Shown: positions 47,483-61,827, counted from the first letter of the stretch. The stretch: 64,000 bases of DNA from Sipunculus nudus (GCA_026874595.1 CM049312.1:24173956-24237955); one strand, 5' to 3'. The notes: generated by a model not told the origin, from the sequence alone. Program-made: numbers and translations.

Positions 47483-47753
47483 CTGCAGCCGCTCCAGATC
47501 TCCGTCGCTGTATCCGCTGCTTTGTATACCAAGTTTTGTTTCAGGGTTTCTTCACCTGGGCTAACAAGGGGTCAAGAATCCGACCAACGTGGTGTAAGGA
47601 ATATAAAACTTGGAGTTGTATGTACAATGGGATATCAAACTCTCATAGGTTTGGTTACAATTGCTTGCTCTGTGCCAGCCCTAGTGTTGAAACCCCGAGG
47701 ATACTGCTACTCAAAGCAGCGGTTACAGGGACGGAGATACAGCACGACTACAG
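47483..47753. mobile_element. foldback element copy B
   Basis: The left arm CTGCAGCCGCTCCAGATCTCCGTCGCTGTATCCGCTGCTTTG is closely related to the reverse complement of the right arm (CTGTAGTCGTGCTGTATCTCCGTCCCTGTAACCGCTGCTTTG). The arms are about 90 bp around a ~90-bp centre. It is related to 37778-37970 in the opposite sense. The 130-codon plus-strand frame runs through it and is therefore suspect. Confidence 0.7.
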
Positions 47754-48949
47754 TATACTCATGCTTTAATTTAGCTTACATCCACGCGTCTTAACGGGAT
47801 GGGAGGCGTTAAGTCCCCAAATGATGATTGCTTCCGGCGTGTGTGAGGGTTAATTTCGGAGTCATTATCCTTGGTCAAATGCGAAGGAAGGAGTTATGCT
47901 GGATTTACATAAACAGGCATGATCACTGATTTATCAACTGGCGGGAAGTCGTTTCTGTTTAGCATTACATCGGTAAATTTACCCTGCAGTAATTTTTTTA
48001 GATTATCGCTCAACCGAGAGGCTAGTGGATTATTTAATGGGCCAATATTCAAAGCAGTTGTGGTTTATACCTTGAAAGGATATTCACCAAAATAAACGGT
48101 AACCCATATTCAGCTGTTTCATCAGAGATACTGCCTCCTGAATAAAAATAGAGATACTGGTACTTAAAGTGCCTATGTCAACGTTATACCCATGATTCTG
48201 AGGTTAGCAAAATACCCCACGACTGAACAAATAAGCCTGATAGGCTTAGTGTAAAATCACCCTTTAATGCCAACATTGCTGACTTGGGTGAAAAGCTTGA
48301 TCACACGCAAAGGCAATCATGTCTTCATGATATTTTTCCTGTTATGGGCTACCATAATTCCTGATGTGAACTACAAATAACTTTTTTTTTCAAATGCGAC
48401 TACCCATGTATACACTCTCCTGGGCGACTTAAAAAAATGCTCACCGGTTATGTATGTGTGCAAGGGCGTGTTTAGAGGTTGGGCCTTTTTTTGGGTTTTC
48501 TTTAGTCCTCCTGGGTGGACTCCCCCCCTTTTTTTTCCTAAATCCTGGATCCGTCCCTGGATTCCCGGTTGCCTGCTTTGAGCCTGAGGTTATAGGGATG
48601 CCTGCTAAGACCTCATAATATTTTTTTTTTCAGTTTAGCATGGTGGTTAAAGTATAAATATGATAATATTCTCGGCATTAAATGGAGAAAACTATACATT
48701 CCTCTCTTACAGTCCATTCTTTAATATACTGCTTCAATAAACATAGCATTGGATTGGAATCGAACTAGATGTGGTCGAACAATGGTCCTCGGAGGGCTAG
48801 TGCTGTAATAGTTTACATATGGGTGAAAATTTAAGTTAAATTTGAAAAATATGACAAACAGAAAAAGGTTTTTATCCATATGCATGTGGGAAAAAAATCC
48901 TACTGGATCAAATGATTTTAAAGAAGATATGTCTGAAATAATGTGTGCA
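47754..48949. other. intergenic, nothing recognised
   Basis: Contains CCTGGATCCGTCCCTGG near 48545, an inverted match to the CAGGGACGGATCCAG motif at 24839. No gene. Confidence 0.45.
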
Positions 48950-49760
48950 ATAGAAAATCACCAAATGTAGTCTGTTAGCCATATTTGATTTTGAGCAAGT
49001 CTGTAATAGACACAAATGACCCCTGCAAACTTTGGAAGGCTTCAGTATGTATGTTGTTGTTGAGTTATCACGCGCGAAAGAAAATCAGCGATTGGGCTTT
49101 GGCGGCCATATTGGAATTCCAGCAGGTCTGTAATTAACAAATAAATTCTGGAGCCCTCATTGGTACCAATCATCCCTGTGAATTTGGGAAAGCTGCAGTA
49201 GGTTTTTGTTGAGTAATCGCGGGCGAAAGAAAATCAGCGATTGGGCTTTGGCGGCCATATTGGAATTCCAGCAGGTCTGTAATTAAAAAATTCTGGAGCC
49301 CTCATTGGTACCAATCATCCCTGTGAATTTGGGAAAGCTGCAGTAGGTTTTTGTTGAGTTATCAAGCGCAAAAGAAAATCTGCGATTGTGCTGTGGCGGC
49401 CATATTGTAATTCCGACAGCTCTGTAATTCAACAGGTCTGGAGCCCTCATAGGTAACAACCATCCCTGTGAATTTGGGAAAGCTGCAGTATGTTGTTGTT
49501 AAGTTATAACGTGCGAAAAAAATCAGCGATCGGGCTGTGGCGGCCATATTGAAATTCAAGCAGGTCTGTTATTTGATAGGTCGTGAGCCCTCATAGGTAC
49601 CAATCATCCCTGTGAATTTGGGAAAGCTGCAATAATTTGCTGTTGAGTTAACGCGCGCGAAAGCAAGTGTCACTGACGGAAAGACGGAAGGACGGATGGA
49701 CGGAAGGACGGACTGACACGGTGATCACTATAGGGCACTTTTTGTCAAGCGGGGCCCTAA
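48950..49760 (+). repeat. young ~147-bp tandem array with GGACGGA tail
   Basis: About five units; landmarks AAAATCAGCGATTGGGC near 49080, 49227, 49373 and 49520. Each carries TGGCGGCCATATTGGAATTC, GGAGCCCTCATTGGTACCAA and CCCTGTGAATTTGGGAAAGC. Middle units are nearly identical; the first is degenerate. The array ends in GGACGGA/GGAAGGA repeats and GGTGATCACTATAGGGCAC...GCGGGGCCCTAATAAA. The minus-strand 65-codon frame here is a product of the repeat. Confidence 0.88.
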
Positions 49761-52088
49761 TAAAGAGTTAATTACATCCCTAAAATTGAATGGATTTTAT
49801 AACGAAGATAAAGGATGGGGCCGAAAACATTTGTAACCGCCTTAAAATATTTCTCTCGGAGGCCCTGCTTAAAGTCACATTCAGAGCGTTAACATATTAT
49901 CTAAAAAAACTGAATGAAATATATCATTTCTGCTCAAACATCATTGCGTTTTAATTAATCTTATTAATTTTATCGAATAGACACATTGCCAATCGTCAGT
50001 GACTGTCATCCCTGAGGCAAAATAGTCTTAACTCTATGCATGGGCTAAAACCAGTGGAAACTGTTGCTTTGTAATTTTAAACAATTTAACATCCGATGGG
50101 GTGGGGGCGTATATAGATCATAGCGCGATTGTCAAATGTCTCGGCCAAAGGGGGGGGGGGGGGCCCTCAGACTTTTTGCGGTCGTGAGCCCGCCCCCCCC
50201 CCCCCCCCCATTGTGTGTGTACTTCCTATTCAAGTGCAACACAGGGTGGAGAAAGTCATTTTGGAATTAAATGTACCAGTGATGAAGTTTAACCACATAA
50301 GGCGCCTCTACAGGAGGCACATTAGGTATCCGAAAATTGAGATATACACTCGTCATGCACCCAGACATGCTAAACACACGTACACAACCATTCAAGCATG
50401 TTAGTAGGTCTGTGCGGTTGCTATAATCTGATACCGTGTAAAAATGAACGAGAGTTAGCAATATCAGTTGTGTAAACACTTTGCCAATTCTTGAATTTTT
50501 ACAGACTTCTATGCGGATCAATCGATTTTAGCATTAATAGAAAAACAGACATTCATTTTCTGATACCAGCAAAGGATTCTAAATATAGGATAATGGTCTC
50601 AACCCATGAAATAATAAATCCTGGAATTATCGTATGCTTATTAGGCTGTACATATTACCTCCATTTGATGCTAATTAAATAGTACCTTACACTTTCACGT
50701 ACTGTCTATAAATGTTATATGAGGAAAATATTATTATTAATAAATATATTAATATAAAGATTACCCTAGTTATATCCATCTCTAAAATATCAAGACTTAA
50801 ACTTGTTTTCTATATTAGGGTATGACCTTTGTAAAACACTGTGAATAGAGTTTTTCTCTGTGTGGCCAAAGGCACTGAAATCTGAGTAATTCCTATCGGC
50901 AGCAATGCCTGTGTAATTATAATTCTGATACGATACCACTACTGCACTAAATTAAAAGAAATGACATTTTAAATGTCCCGCTTGTGATTTATAATGCATA
51001 TCTAATTGACTCAGGGCACTTTAATTCTTCTTTCATTATCAGCATTAGAACTAAACGCTCTTTTTACCCCTTACATCTCCGATGAACAATACTTGGTAAG
51101 ATCGCACTGATTACTCGAAGCAAATGTAATGGACAGATTTTTTTTTTATTTCTCCTAGACTTCGTCTTTAGGAGTTCAATATAGCATTGATTATGGACAA
51201 GTGCCAGGGACGAAGTGATTGGTTGAAAAAAAATAAGTAATTCTGTTAGCTAATCACCGAGTCGCTCATTTCATCGAAATGGAACTCATCCCGCCCTATG
51301 ATATGGTTTTGTTGAAAAGTTTCACGAGCGTATCAGCAAGGAAGTCAGGCAATATCCGTTTTATGATACACAAGAGTGTCTAATTAAGGATGAACAAAAA
51401 TGCAGACGAGACTTTCCTTGGATTTAACAAGGTTTTGATGACAGACACAAGGTGCCTTTATTCTTAGATCACGCATAAAATCACACTTACAACCATCACA
51501 TGCCAAATATGTCTTAAGGGGAGGAGTTCATTTTTGCAAATAAATTCAGAGAACCTTGAAATTATTCACATAGGGGCTAAAACAGCACCATCTATCAGAA
51601 ACTACATGAACTTCGGAAACATGGGTAAAATACTACTACAAAGCAAAACAGGATATTTCAACCAATTAAATGTCATAGAATATTTAAGCGAAATAGTGCG
51701 GCAGACCTACAGATCGGCCCTGGGGTAGACCTGATTGACATAAAAAGAACAGAATAAGTAAAAATTTTTTAAGTCACATATAGCTGGATGCATTTGTCAT
51801 GTTACACTGGAGAAACTGTTTTCGATCAAAATTAGCATATAGCTATTTTTCTGAATATGTTATATATATTGCATGAATATGTAACAAAAATTGTATGTGA
51901 ATAGGTCCTTTTAACTGCAGGATTTAGCTCTAGCAAGTTGGATGTGAAGGAATAAAACTATCGTTAGAGCAATGGTTCCTTCTCTTCACGTGTCACGTTT
52001 TTTTAGAGTTCCGTCCTGAAAGTGACATTGTTTCATACGGTTCATACATGTAAAATTCTTTCACTCATGTTCGCGGGTGTATGTTTAT
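49761..52088. other. intergenic, nothing recognised
   Basis: G-run near 50151-50164 and C-run near 50190-50208 flank a short unique piece. The frames at 50129-50404 and 51534-51728 have no domains. Confidence 0.45.
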
Positions 52089-52215
52089 TCAGGAAAGCCA
52101 TCAAGGAATATTCACAAATGTTAAATCACTTATGCACGAATGAACTTGGAAATATGGGCCGAATAGATGAACATATACACTGGTTTTGTAGCATCTCACA
52201 ATAGGGACCACCTAT
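52089..52215 (+). repeat. dispersed repeat, copy at 61.8 kb
   Basis: TTCAGGAAAGCCATCAAGGA, CTTATGCACGAATGAACTTGG and CATCTCACAATAGGGACCACCT correspond in order to landmarks at 61828-61955. Confidence 0.65.
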
Positions 52216-52325
52216 TTGCAGAAGCTTGCATTCCTTAGGAAGCACATTTCTTTTATATATTGCATTTATTTTATATAGCCATTCAGTATGAATATAAGAA
52301 CGTATTAGTTAACGGTTTTCTTTCG

Positions 52326-53700
52326 TTAATTATCCCCTGCCTCAGCGGAGCGGGGGATATAGTGATCGGCTCCGTCCGTCCGTCAGTCCGTAAACAATTG
52401 TTATGCGACACGATATCTCAAAAAATGATTTACTCAGAGCTACTTCAAATTGTTGAAGCAGGTGCATCTTATGGGTCTCCAGACCTGATTAGGTTTTGGT
52501 CAACCTTGAAAGATTTTTGGATTTTTTATTAATTGTTTATACATTTTTTTTTTCATTTGATATGTGACGCTATTTCTAAAAAAAAAATGTAGTGGGATGT
52601 ACTTTTAATTATAGTTACAGGTACATCTTAAGGGTTTCCAGAATTGATTAAGTTTTGGACACACTTTAATGATTTTTCGATTTGGTATATGTCCGCATAA
52701 CGGTATACCCAAAGTCCTCCTTCCGTTAATCTGTCCGTCCGTCCGTTAACTTTTGGTGTCGCCGCTCTAACCTACCAGGGCTTTGATGGATTTTCACAAA
52801 ACCCACCATAACTACTTACCAATAGATTATATCACCCGAGTTCGATTATAGACAAATTCCCCACATATTTAATGAGGTAAGGGGTCATAAGGCTACTTTG
52901 TGGTGTCTCCGCGATAACTTACGAAGAATCCGATGGGTTTTGATCAAACTCAGCAGAAATATTAATTAATAATATAATATTTGGCCTAATCTTGATTTCC
53001 AGCAAAATCCACGCATATTTAATAAGGTCAGATGTCATCAAACGTTGGTAGCACCAACGCATATTTAATAAGGTCATAGGTTATAAGATACACAACGGGC
53101 CTATTATGCACATTTGCGGTGCTCTTGTTATGCATTGTTTTATACACAATTTTTACACTTCACACGCGTCACTATTTCTCAAAAAGTTCTATTGGGATCT
53201 ACTTCTAATTATAATAGAATTTGCATCTTATTGGTCTCCAGAACTGATTATGTTTTGTTTACACCTGGTTCCTTTTCGGATATTTATATGAATTCTTAAA
53301 TTGTTTGCATTTTTCATGAATTTTGAAATCCTAACCAATGCCATAAGCTATGCAAATTTAAACAAACATTCCTTTCCTTTATATGGTGGGAATATCTTAA
53401 AAGTCACCTTATCTGAACAGATTAAGGTCGCAGGTTGATGGATTGTGTGATTTATTTATGAATTCTCATACTTAATCTCAAACATTTATATGCAAAGCAG
53501 TATCCTAAAAAGTGTTACTAAAATCCATTTGTATTTACAAGGCAGGTATATTTATATTATATATATTTATATTATATATATTTTTAATTGTTATCCGCGC
53601 TTGATTAGGTTTAGGTGCATTCTTAGTTTATTTTGTTTTATATTTTTTTTTTACATGTAATATCTTTGTCATGTTTCAGGTTGATAACAAGGCAAATTAC
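52326..53700 (+). repeat. CCGTCCGTCC-type dispersed repeat with internal duplications
   Basis: Starts with CCCCTGCCTCAGCGGAGCGGGGGATATAGTG, a small hairpin, followed by TCCGTCCGTCCGTC. A block (CTTATGGGTCTCCAGACCTGATTAGGTTTTGG) recurs with changes near 52465, 52625 and 53225. A second CTGTCCGTCCGTCCGTTAAC lies near 52729. This layout resembles a non-autonomous repeat family widespread in marine invertebrates. The frames at 52260-52532 and 53106-53299 lie inside it. Confidence 0.65.
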
Positions 53701-55468
53701 ACATTTCTCACACAAGACACTTTCCGTATTGATAGCAGATAAGGTTCTCTGATGAAGCCTGCACAAAGTGGACCGTTATTGTTTTCGGCCAGTCCCGTGA
53801 CTGTGTGTGTGACGGTGTGTGTACACAATTACCGTTTTGCTGGGGATCCAGTCCTCTGGACATTTTCTAGTTTCAATGTTCTATTACAGCTTGGCTTGTA
53901 TTGGTTCTACTATGTATTAGGAAAATGTTGGGATACAAAATGTATGGTAAGAACAGCTCACAAACCATTATAACATCTTATGTCTATATTTTTTAGAACG
54001 AATGGCACACTATAAAATCATAACAATAAAAAATTAGTCACTAAATGCCAGCTTGCGTCCCTACTGCTTCCAGAGGGAACACATCCAGCAAGGAAACATA
54101 AAAATCCCAAATGGATAAAGAATTATTTTCTCTTACGTTCATTATATACAATAAAGAAAACAGCAGTTGTGAGAAAAGAATGGAAAACTAACCCATAGTG
54201 TCACTGTCAGTGCATAATTTATTAAAAGAGATAAACAATAACTGTCTGCTTTAGGTCTTTATAGCTGAAGGAAGGGTGCGGCGGACTCCAATGGAGGAAG
54301 CGTTTTTGTTGTCTTTGAAGCCATTTTCTCCGTGCAGTCTACAGTCATTTAATATATGTTATTTTTTGGTTTTACTCTACCGGCTCCCATCACGGAAAAA
54401 CATAATGCCGGACTAAGATAGAACTAACTCCCAGTTTGACACCGCTTAAATCACTGTGCTAGGTTTTGTTACTCTCCAGGGCAGTTGGAGGGCGAAAAGG
54501 AAGTAATAAAGCCGCCATAAATTTACTATCTTCTCTGATATGTCCAGCTTTGACGGTTATAGGCAATTTCAAAAAGACATATTACCACAAAAAGGAAAAC
54601 GCATAAAAGAAACATCTACGATAAATGTCCTTTTTATTTTCCATCTATACTGTTGACTTTGAATGTGGTTTCACTATACTGTTACTAAGAGTGTGATTCA
54701 TAGCCGCAGTCGGGTGATGTTATTATCTGGTGTTAAAGTTTATATTCATATTAATCTTACCAGTTACTCCCTCTGCATGGCAGTTATAGATAAAAAGGAT
54801 AAAAAAAAGGGATAAATAAAAGGGACCTGGACCAAATTCTGTGGAAATGTTAGGATGTCATCCCGTACCAAAAGGACCAAAAGTGCCAAAACTTGGGAGC
54901 TTACATGATAAACCAAAGGAATATTCTAAAGATGAGAATACAAAAAAACTCAATTCGATAAAGTTCAGAATAAAGCTACACAACCATTACACGATGTGAC
55001 AGAGTCCAGGCTGAAAGGGCTCAAAGATGAACTTGGCCAGTCATTCAGACTTTTGGTGAGGACCACCTCTGCTTGTATGGGTTTTAGTGAAAATATTTTA
55101 TCCCTTTACTCCACAGAGAGTTACCCAAGTCTTATTGAGTTTTGATAACCTAGAATTTTCCGTTATACGTCAAACATATTGTATATTTATATTTTTTTTA
55201 CCCGATGCAAACAAACTCTGTATTAATTTCATTGATGTATTTTCTCAGCTCCTCGCAGATGTGTATTTTTTTATCAAGTGATACTGTTTGTCTTTGGCCG
55301 CTTTTCCCCACTACCAGCTGATCAGGTAAATAAATCATTAGGGATATGACGTTTCATGATAAAGCAGCTTTCGTCCGTCAGGTAATTAGATATATGCTGT
55401 TACCTGAAACGCTACAGGCAGTCAATGCCATGGAAATCTGCAACAGTATTAAAAGCAAGATACTTGAT
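53701..55468. other. intergenic, nothing recognised
   Basis: AT-rich with a few GC-richer bits near 54280-54480. No supported exon. Confidence 0.45.
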
Positions 55469-55469
55469 G

Positions 55470-55544
<75 letters not shown>
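55469..55544. repeat. (TA)n microsatellite
   Basis: Pure TA repeat of about 75 bases. Confidence 0.97.
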
Positions 55545-55547
<3 letters not shown>

Positions 55548-58500
55548 GCCAGAGATAAAAGGAATACGTTTATTACAAATAAAAAAATTGAATGACAAAT
55601 ACTTTACTCATAATTACATAATATCACTGAAACGAATATATTCTAACATGCATTTTTTAAAAATAATATATAATTGGATATTGCAGCCCCAGTAACACCC
55701 CCAACCCCGCTTTGATCCTAGCTGCCATGTACATGTTCTACACACTTATTATCACTTCCGCAAACAGTGAATGTATACATGACAAATGACGGTGTCGCAG
55801 CTGAAATAAACGTGCTTGAACTCCCGGTTAGTGTGGAGAACTTTTATTTATTAATCTTATAAATGAAGAAGTTTACAACAAAAAGGCGTGCGATCATGCT
55901 TGTGAAGCGCATAATTCTCTGGAATTCGGACTTGTGAAAAGTTGTCTTGCACCGCTTAGCGGTAGAGGTCAATACCTTGTTCTCTTGTTACTGGAATATC
56001 GCCCATACTCAGTGTGTTTGCAGTTTCTAAGCCATTTTAGACCTGGAAACGAGTGCTTATTATTAAGACGCACTCGCGCAATACTGCGTTAGACATCATT
56101 CAAGCATATTCAATATTAATCGTTAGAATGTGGGTTTACACTAGCGTGCTTCTTATATAGCCACCATTACTCCTGACTGCGGATCTTCTGTAGATTCCCC
56201 AGGGAGAAGAACAGATAAAGATCACACAATGACTCAAAACCCGGCTTTAAGATAGAGTACATTGCTGCAGTGTTTACAATTTACGGCGAGCAATTTTGTA
56301 GAAGACTGAGAATCAATCTCCCTGGCCGGCTAGTAAGATCTCTTGTTGTCCAAGGGCCACGGCAAATCAAACGTTATTTAATATTATACGTCACACTGTG
56401 TTGAAAGAATCAATGAAGAGCCAGATGAATCTGATTCTGAATATGATATTGTTCCGCAAAGCCAAGAGGATAATGTAATTTTTCCGCTTACGTGTGTTCA
56501 TTGAGAGAATATATACGGCAGTTATATATATAGATCTCATGGGAACACAGAGAAATTGGCCTGAGCTACAACTTTTTATCAAGCAGAGACTTTTTTAAAT
56601 TACATTATAAAAACACGCTTCTCTCCCTCGCTTATCTTGTTTTATTCATGTATCAGCTAACCCTTGCGATTTGTTATCATATCTTTATGTTATATTCAAA
56701 ATATGGACTCTGACAGTTCAGGGAATTGGTTACAGCTTGTGTCTGTTTTCTTCTGACTACTTGATTAGTACTCTGTCACTGAGCCAAATGTTCAGCGGTA
56801 TATTATACGAATATTTACTCTTTTTATTGAATATTCATTATATAAGGAACCAGATCACATAAGGTGTTAAATGTAATAGATCGATGTACATAAATCAAAT
56901 AAATTGGTAAGTGGAAGGACTCTTTGTGTCTGCATTTGCGATATTAAAAAAATAATAAAATAAAAAGCATCTATTTTATGTGAGGGAAATTCGTTTTTTG
57001 TGTGGCAATTTTTTTGTTTATATTTTTCAAGTGTTGTTCTTATGTGTATACGCTTATATTCATGTGAAAGGTTCACTAGCAGATATTTTTCTGTCTGGAA
57101 TAAATTATCATTAAGGCCAAAAAGGGATACATCTGGGCATCTGTCGATAACAAGCGTTACGTAACCTTTCTGTAATCCGATGGAAAACTATGGTGCAATA
57201 TCACGAGCTGCATTATATTCCACTACCATATGTTTGATTGTATATCAAACGGAGATATAGTTACGATAACCCGTAACTGTTTAGGGCATTTATTTTGTCT
57301 ATCGGGAGACTCTGCGCAGTAGTTCTTCGAGCACTTTCCAATTAAGTCGTACGTGACGTTTGTACTTGCAAAATGAAATTGTCTGAACCAATTTTCATTC
57401 AGCAACTGAAAACGGAATTACAATTCGTCTTAAATAGACTATTTTGTAATCCTTTCTAGTAGAGCAAATACGTACCCATATCATAAGACATTAAAACACG
57501 CTTGTCCATTATGAATATGATATTAAGGATATCTAAATAAACTAGTAGATTATGTGATGATGAAAGTAGTAGCTGTGCATGCGTTGGATTAGGACGTGAA
57601 AGGGAAGTGTGAGTTACACTTATTTATTTTGTTAGCTTGGTAAGTTTTTATTAATGATTCAATGGTGATAAAATCTGAGATAACGTCAGCTCAATGGGAG
57701 TCACCATTAATTTAAACGTTCCTTTTCAGGAGGAGTCTTTTGTCACTTAATGTAATGTACGGCTTGTCTCCCCGACACCAAGAATACACATCAAAACGTT
57801 TTACGAATGCTGAAACACTGTAAAAAGGATACTCGTTAATTTAAAACATTGCTCCGTCATAGCTTTTGGAGCGCCTGCTATACCTTAAAACCACACAACG
57901 CACGCTGAGGAGACCGGGTTTACCGATCACAGTTAGAAAAACGATAAAATGTGACAGGCAGTGTTTTGTCAGCTCTGGCTAGAGCAGCTGGTTTCCTTTT
58001 AGGTAAACGACCAATCCAATCATGACAGCCGGGGATGTGTAAAGTGGTCTTACACGTAACCAATTTATTTCTCCTCCGAAAAAAGAAGGCTATGTAACGT
58101 TTTTGTGTGACTCTCTTTAAAGAAAAGATTTACAACAATTTTTATTTCTTTGTGTAAAATATTTGACTTTTTGAAGTAAATCGGCCTTTCTGGTGTTTTA
58201 GCTAAAGAAAAAATTAGTAGAGTTAATGCATATTTAAGAAAGAAAAAAAACTACGAAAATATATTAAAAATATATAATCTTATAAGTTTTTCGGTAGGAA
58301 TAATTCTAAAACGCACCTTTAATTAAAACTGGTCATGTATGGAGACAGGCCGGGTTGCAGAATAACAATACAACCTATTGCTCTGCTGATTACTGTCACT
58401 GCTTATTAGACAGAAAGCTAGCGCGTGTGGCCTACTTCTATCTTCCTTTTCTTTTTCAGAAAAAAAATGAAATTGAGATATCAATTGCCGTTGATAGCAG

Positions 58501-59890
58501 CTGTTTCTCATGTGGTATCGCGAGATGACTGATCCTGCAATCAATAATAAAATTGATTTCTTATTAAGCGAATCTTCCATTCCATTGTAATATTCAAATG
58601 CGTTTTACATGTATTAAAACAGATAAAATGAAAGAAAAACACATATGTAGAATAAAATTCCTAAAAGTTGTTATAGCACCTAAGGAAAACTGTCCATTTT
58701 AAAGCAAGAAGACCAAAACTGAGTAAAAATATATTCTTCCTTAAATAGATATATGTCTTAAGATGTGATTAAGAATTTCTGTATCTGTGACTGCACGTGG
58801 TATAGATATAGAGCTCCACAGGACTGGGGCTATGATTGTATATAGACTCTCTTTCCATACCCATTTTGATATCCTGACACAGTAAGTAGGTTTAGATTGG
58901 TGGACAGTAGCTCCCTTAGCGGAATATAGGGATGCATTAGCTCCGTAACGTATGTGGGTGATGTACGATATTCCTTTTGAGCTTTAGTTGTTTTTGAGAC
59001 TTTGCTGTATCAACATGAAAGGTATAATGAACAACGGCCCAATTGAATTTAAAACAGTTTCAGGAAGATACACATCCGCAATTTCGAGACATTTTAGTCC
59101 AGACCATTCCTTTTAATATATTTCCAACTTACAGTTGCTTTATTAGGGTCATGGTTTATCAACCAAATGCAAATGATTGGACTAACACAAGATACATGTA
59201 ATCACCTGTTGTGATACACAAATTAAAGAAAGTGTTTGCTTATATACAGAATATTTATATCTCCATATACATGGCAAAAATACCTGGGGGAAATACCTAG
59301 GGGATGCAAATGAGCATATTATTGCACGTGTATAACGTTCATCTACTTCCAATATTCCATGTTCATATTTAGGGAAACCCTGAAATCTCTACCTTAATCC
59401 CTGATTGTCTTTTGCTGGATGTCATATACGATATCTCACGGAAGACGGATTCAATGTTACGTGTAATACATGTCAATTTGGCAAAGATGGAAACACGAAG
59501 TGCGGATATCCATCAGTTGCTGTATCCAGCGTCTGACAAGCAGTTTTTTTTAAGTTACTGGGATTTTTTTTTTACATTTGTGAAATAGTGTACGAAGTGT
59601 AATATCATTTTATAAAGTAACATGCATTTCAGAAAGGAAATATACCATAATCCGGAATCTACAGTGACAACCGAATTTCGCAATGAATATCCTACTGTTG
59701 GTCACATTGAAGGGTGTGGTCACACAGGCGAGTTATTCCGTCCTCTTTCATGCGAGGGGGAACGCAAGAGTTGTCCTAAGGGCAACGTTTAAACGTTTGT
59801 TCTCCAACTGTTATAATGTACGGGTTCTGTTGTGAAAAAGTAAAGTTGCAGATTTTAATAACTGGATCAGAAGAGTTAACAATTTACTTC
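55545..59890. other. intergenic, nothing recognised
   Basis: AT-rich sequence. All frames over 60 codons lack domains and splice context. Confidence 0.5.
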
Positions 59891-59894
59891 CCTA

Positions 59895-59960
59895 CGATAT
59901 GGGATTCCAACCCATGGTTGTTTGGTGACACGCTCGGCACCACCACGCCCAACGATAGAG
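59895..59960 (-). repeat. possible tRNA-derived SINE head
   Basis: On the minus strand GGTGGTGCCGAGCG (A-box-like) is followed about 20-30 nt later by TGGGTTGGAATCCC (B-box-like, one mismatch from GGTTCGAATCC). Confidence 0.4.
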
Positions 59961-61827
59961 GGTAAAGGGGTAGAACAATAAAAGCTTGAAAACGTGAGTT
60001 CTTTCAAAGCCAAGATGCGTTGAGGTCTCCAGTGGTCAGTTCCATCCAGGATGAGCGCGGGTTTACTTGTATAGATTTGCCCCGCGGCCGTGTTATTTTA
60101 ACACAACCGAATGCACCTTTCGGGGGGTTCCTCTGTGTTATGACCCAGCAGTTGGGATGATAACACACTCCGGACCCGCTGGTGCGCTACACTAAGTCTC
60201 GTTGGCGTCAGAAAAGAAAATCGATGGTATACTGCCGTTACGCAGCTCGCCATGAAAATGGGTTCTGCAGATGAACATATTTAAATAAAAAAACATTAAT
60301 CAAAGTAATTAAAAAGGCTATAAATCAAAGGTCACACTTTTAAAATTGCTGTTCATTTCTCTTTTGATATTTTCTGTTTTTGTGTGTCATACAGACCGGG
60401 AGAGTGATCCGATTCAGACACGGTACTTTATAATACCCCCTCAAGGGATTAATAATATAAGTAAATAAACAACTGAGCGTAACTTTTAGGATAATGCATA
60501 TAACGTGTGACTCATAATAAATATTAAGCAGTCGAAAAATATTTAGTTGTTAATAAATGCCTATTTTATTCAAGACTGCAAATATACTTCAAAGTAGTTT
60601 TCTTCTTTAGTCCTGTGTCTGGGTTAGCTGTTTTCTGATGAATTATACGAACTGAGCCATCCCTATTAAGGTTTGTTTTTAAACCTGTTATGAAGCAGAC
60701 ATCATGGCACTGCCAAAGCTTCAATGTGGGTTGTGGTCATCACGCACACGGGGTGGGGGGATCCTCATTACACCCGACCCATCTGTCATCTTGGAGAGCA
60801 AACTAGAATTAAGACGTAGGGCTCTTTCTATATGTTAAACATGCAACGATGCATGTACAACAAATTGTAAATAAGTTTGTTGTGAAGCCCTGAAACGTTT
60901 GAAAATACAGATCTGATAAACACTTTGTGTTTCAATAAAAAAGTAATGTTGGATCAATTGGAACGTTTACACATATAGCGTTTACAACGTTTACATATAT
61001 ATCTAGATTAACCAGACAACGTGATTACATATTATAAACCATGCATGTGTATGTAGACACACGGATGGTCTAAACATTTTATGTAAGACCATTTAGAGTG
61101 GAAGATTGAAGAAACTGAGCACAATATGAAAACCTTTTTTCTCCATTATGAAAGTTTAACCTTTATGAGTGTAAATGGGTTTGAAGTACATTGGATAATG
61201 GGTAAAAACTGCTGAGTGAGAAATAGTTTGTTTTAGGCAATTAACAATTGAATATAAAATATGCGAAATTTTAAAGGTGCCTTATTGTTCTTCCCAGGAC
61301 CATCCTTTTCTATAGTAAGCACGTGTTTGTTTGCTTTAGGACTATTGGTGTGACTATTGGTGATAAACCCTTCTGATTAACCTTTCAAGAAAGCAAAAAA
61401 AGAAATGGACTCTTGACGGTCACACCTGTCTACGCCCCAGGGCAGCATTCTGGCTCTAAATATAAACGTTTCTTTTGTAAGTCTCAAATACACCACTCTC
61501 ACTAACAGGCAGCAAGGACAATGAGAACGGATTTGTCACCTGTAATGTGCGTTATTTTGTCACCCTGAGATGTCTGCATGAGGTTTTTTCCCCCCGCAGC
61601 TGCGGCGCATGAGTACCTGATAGTGACTTGTATTCAGTTTGATTAATCGAAACGCTGAGCATAAGATACCAGAATCAACAATGTAATGCCTCCGCCGTTC
61701 CTCTCCGTTCCCGTGTGTGTGTGCACATGTGTGTGTGTGTTTGTTATAAACATAACTCAGGCAATCAAGAACTGAAACTAAAAAAAGTTTCAGGGCATTT
61801 CAGAAATAAGCCAATGAAGAATCTATC
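59961..61827. other. intergenic, no gene accepted
   Basis: The GC-richer block 60050-60260 is open for 51 codons on the minus strand from an ATG near 60251 but has no further support. A (GT)n tract is at 61711-61741. Confidence 0.4.

Noticed and set aside
47402-47794. 130-codon plus-strand open frame, similar in places to the 76-codon frame at 37789-38019
   Set aside because: The similarity extends at DNA level beyond both frames and follows an inverted-repeat structure, so it reflects foldback elements rather than a protein family.
49362-49559. Minus-strand frame with repeated NMAATA motif
   Set aside because: Arises from ATGGCCGCC in each unit of the tandem array; no evidence of translation.
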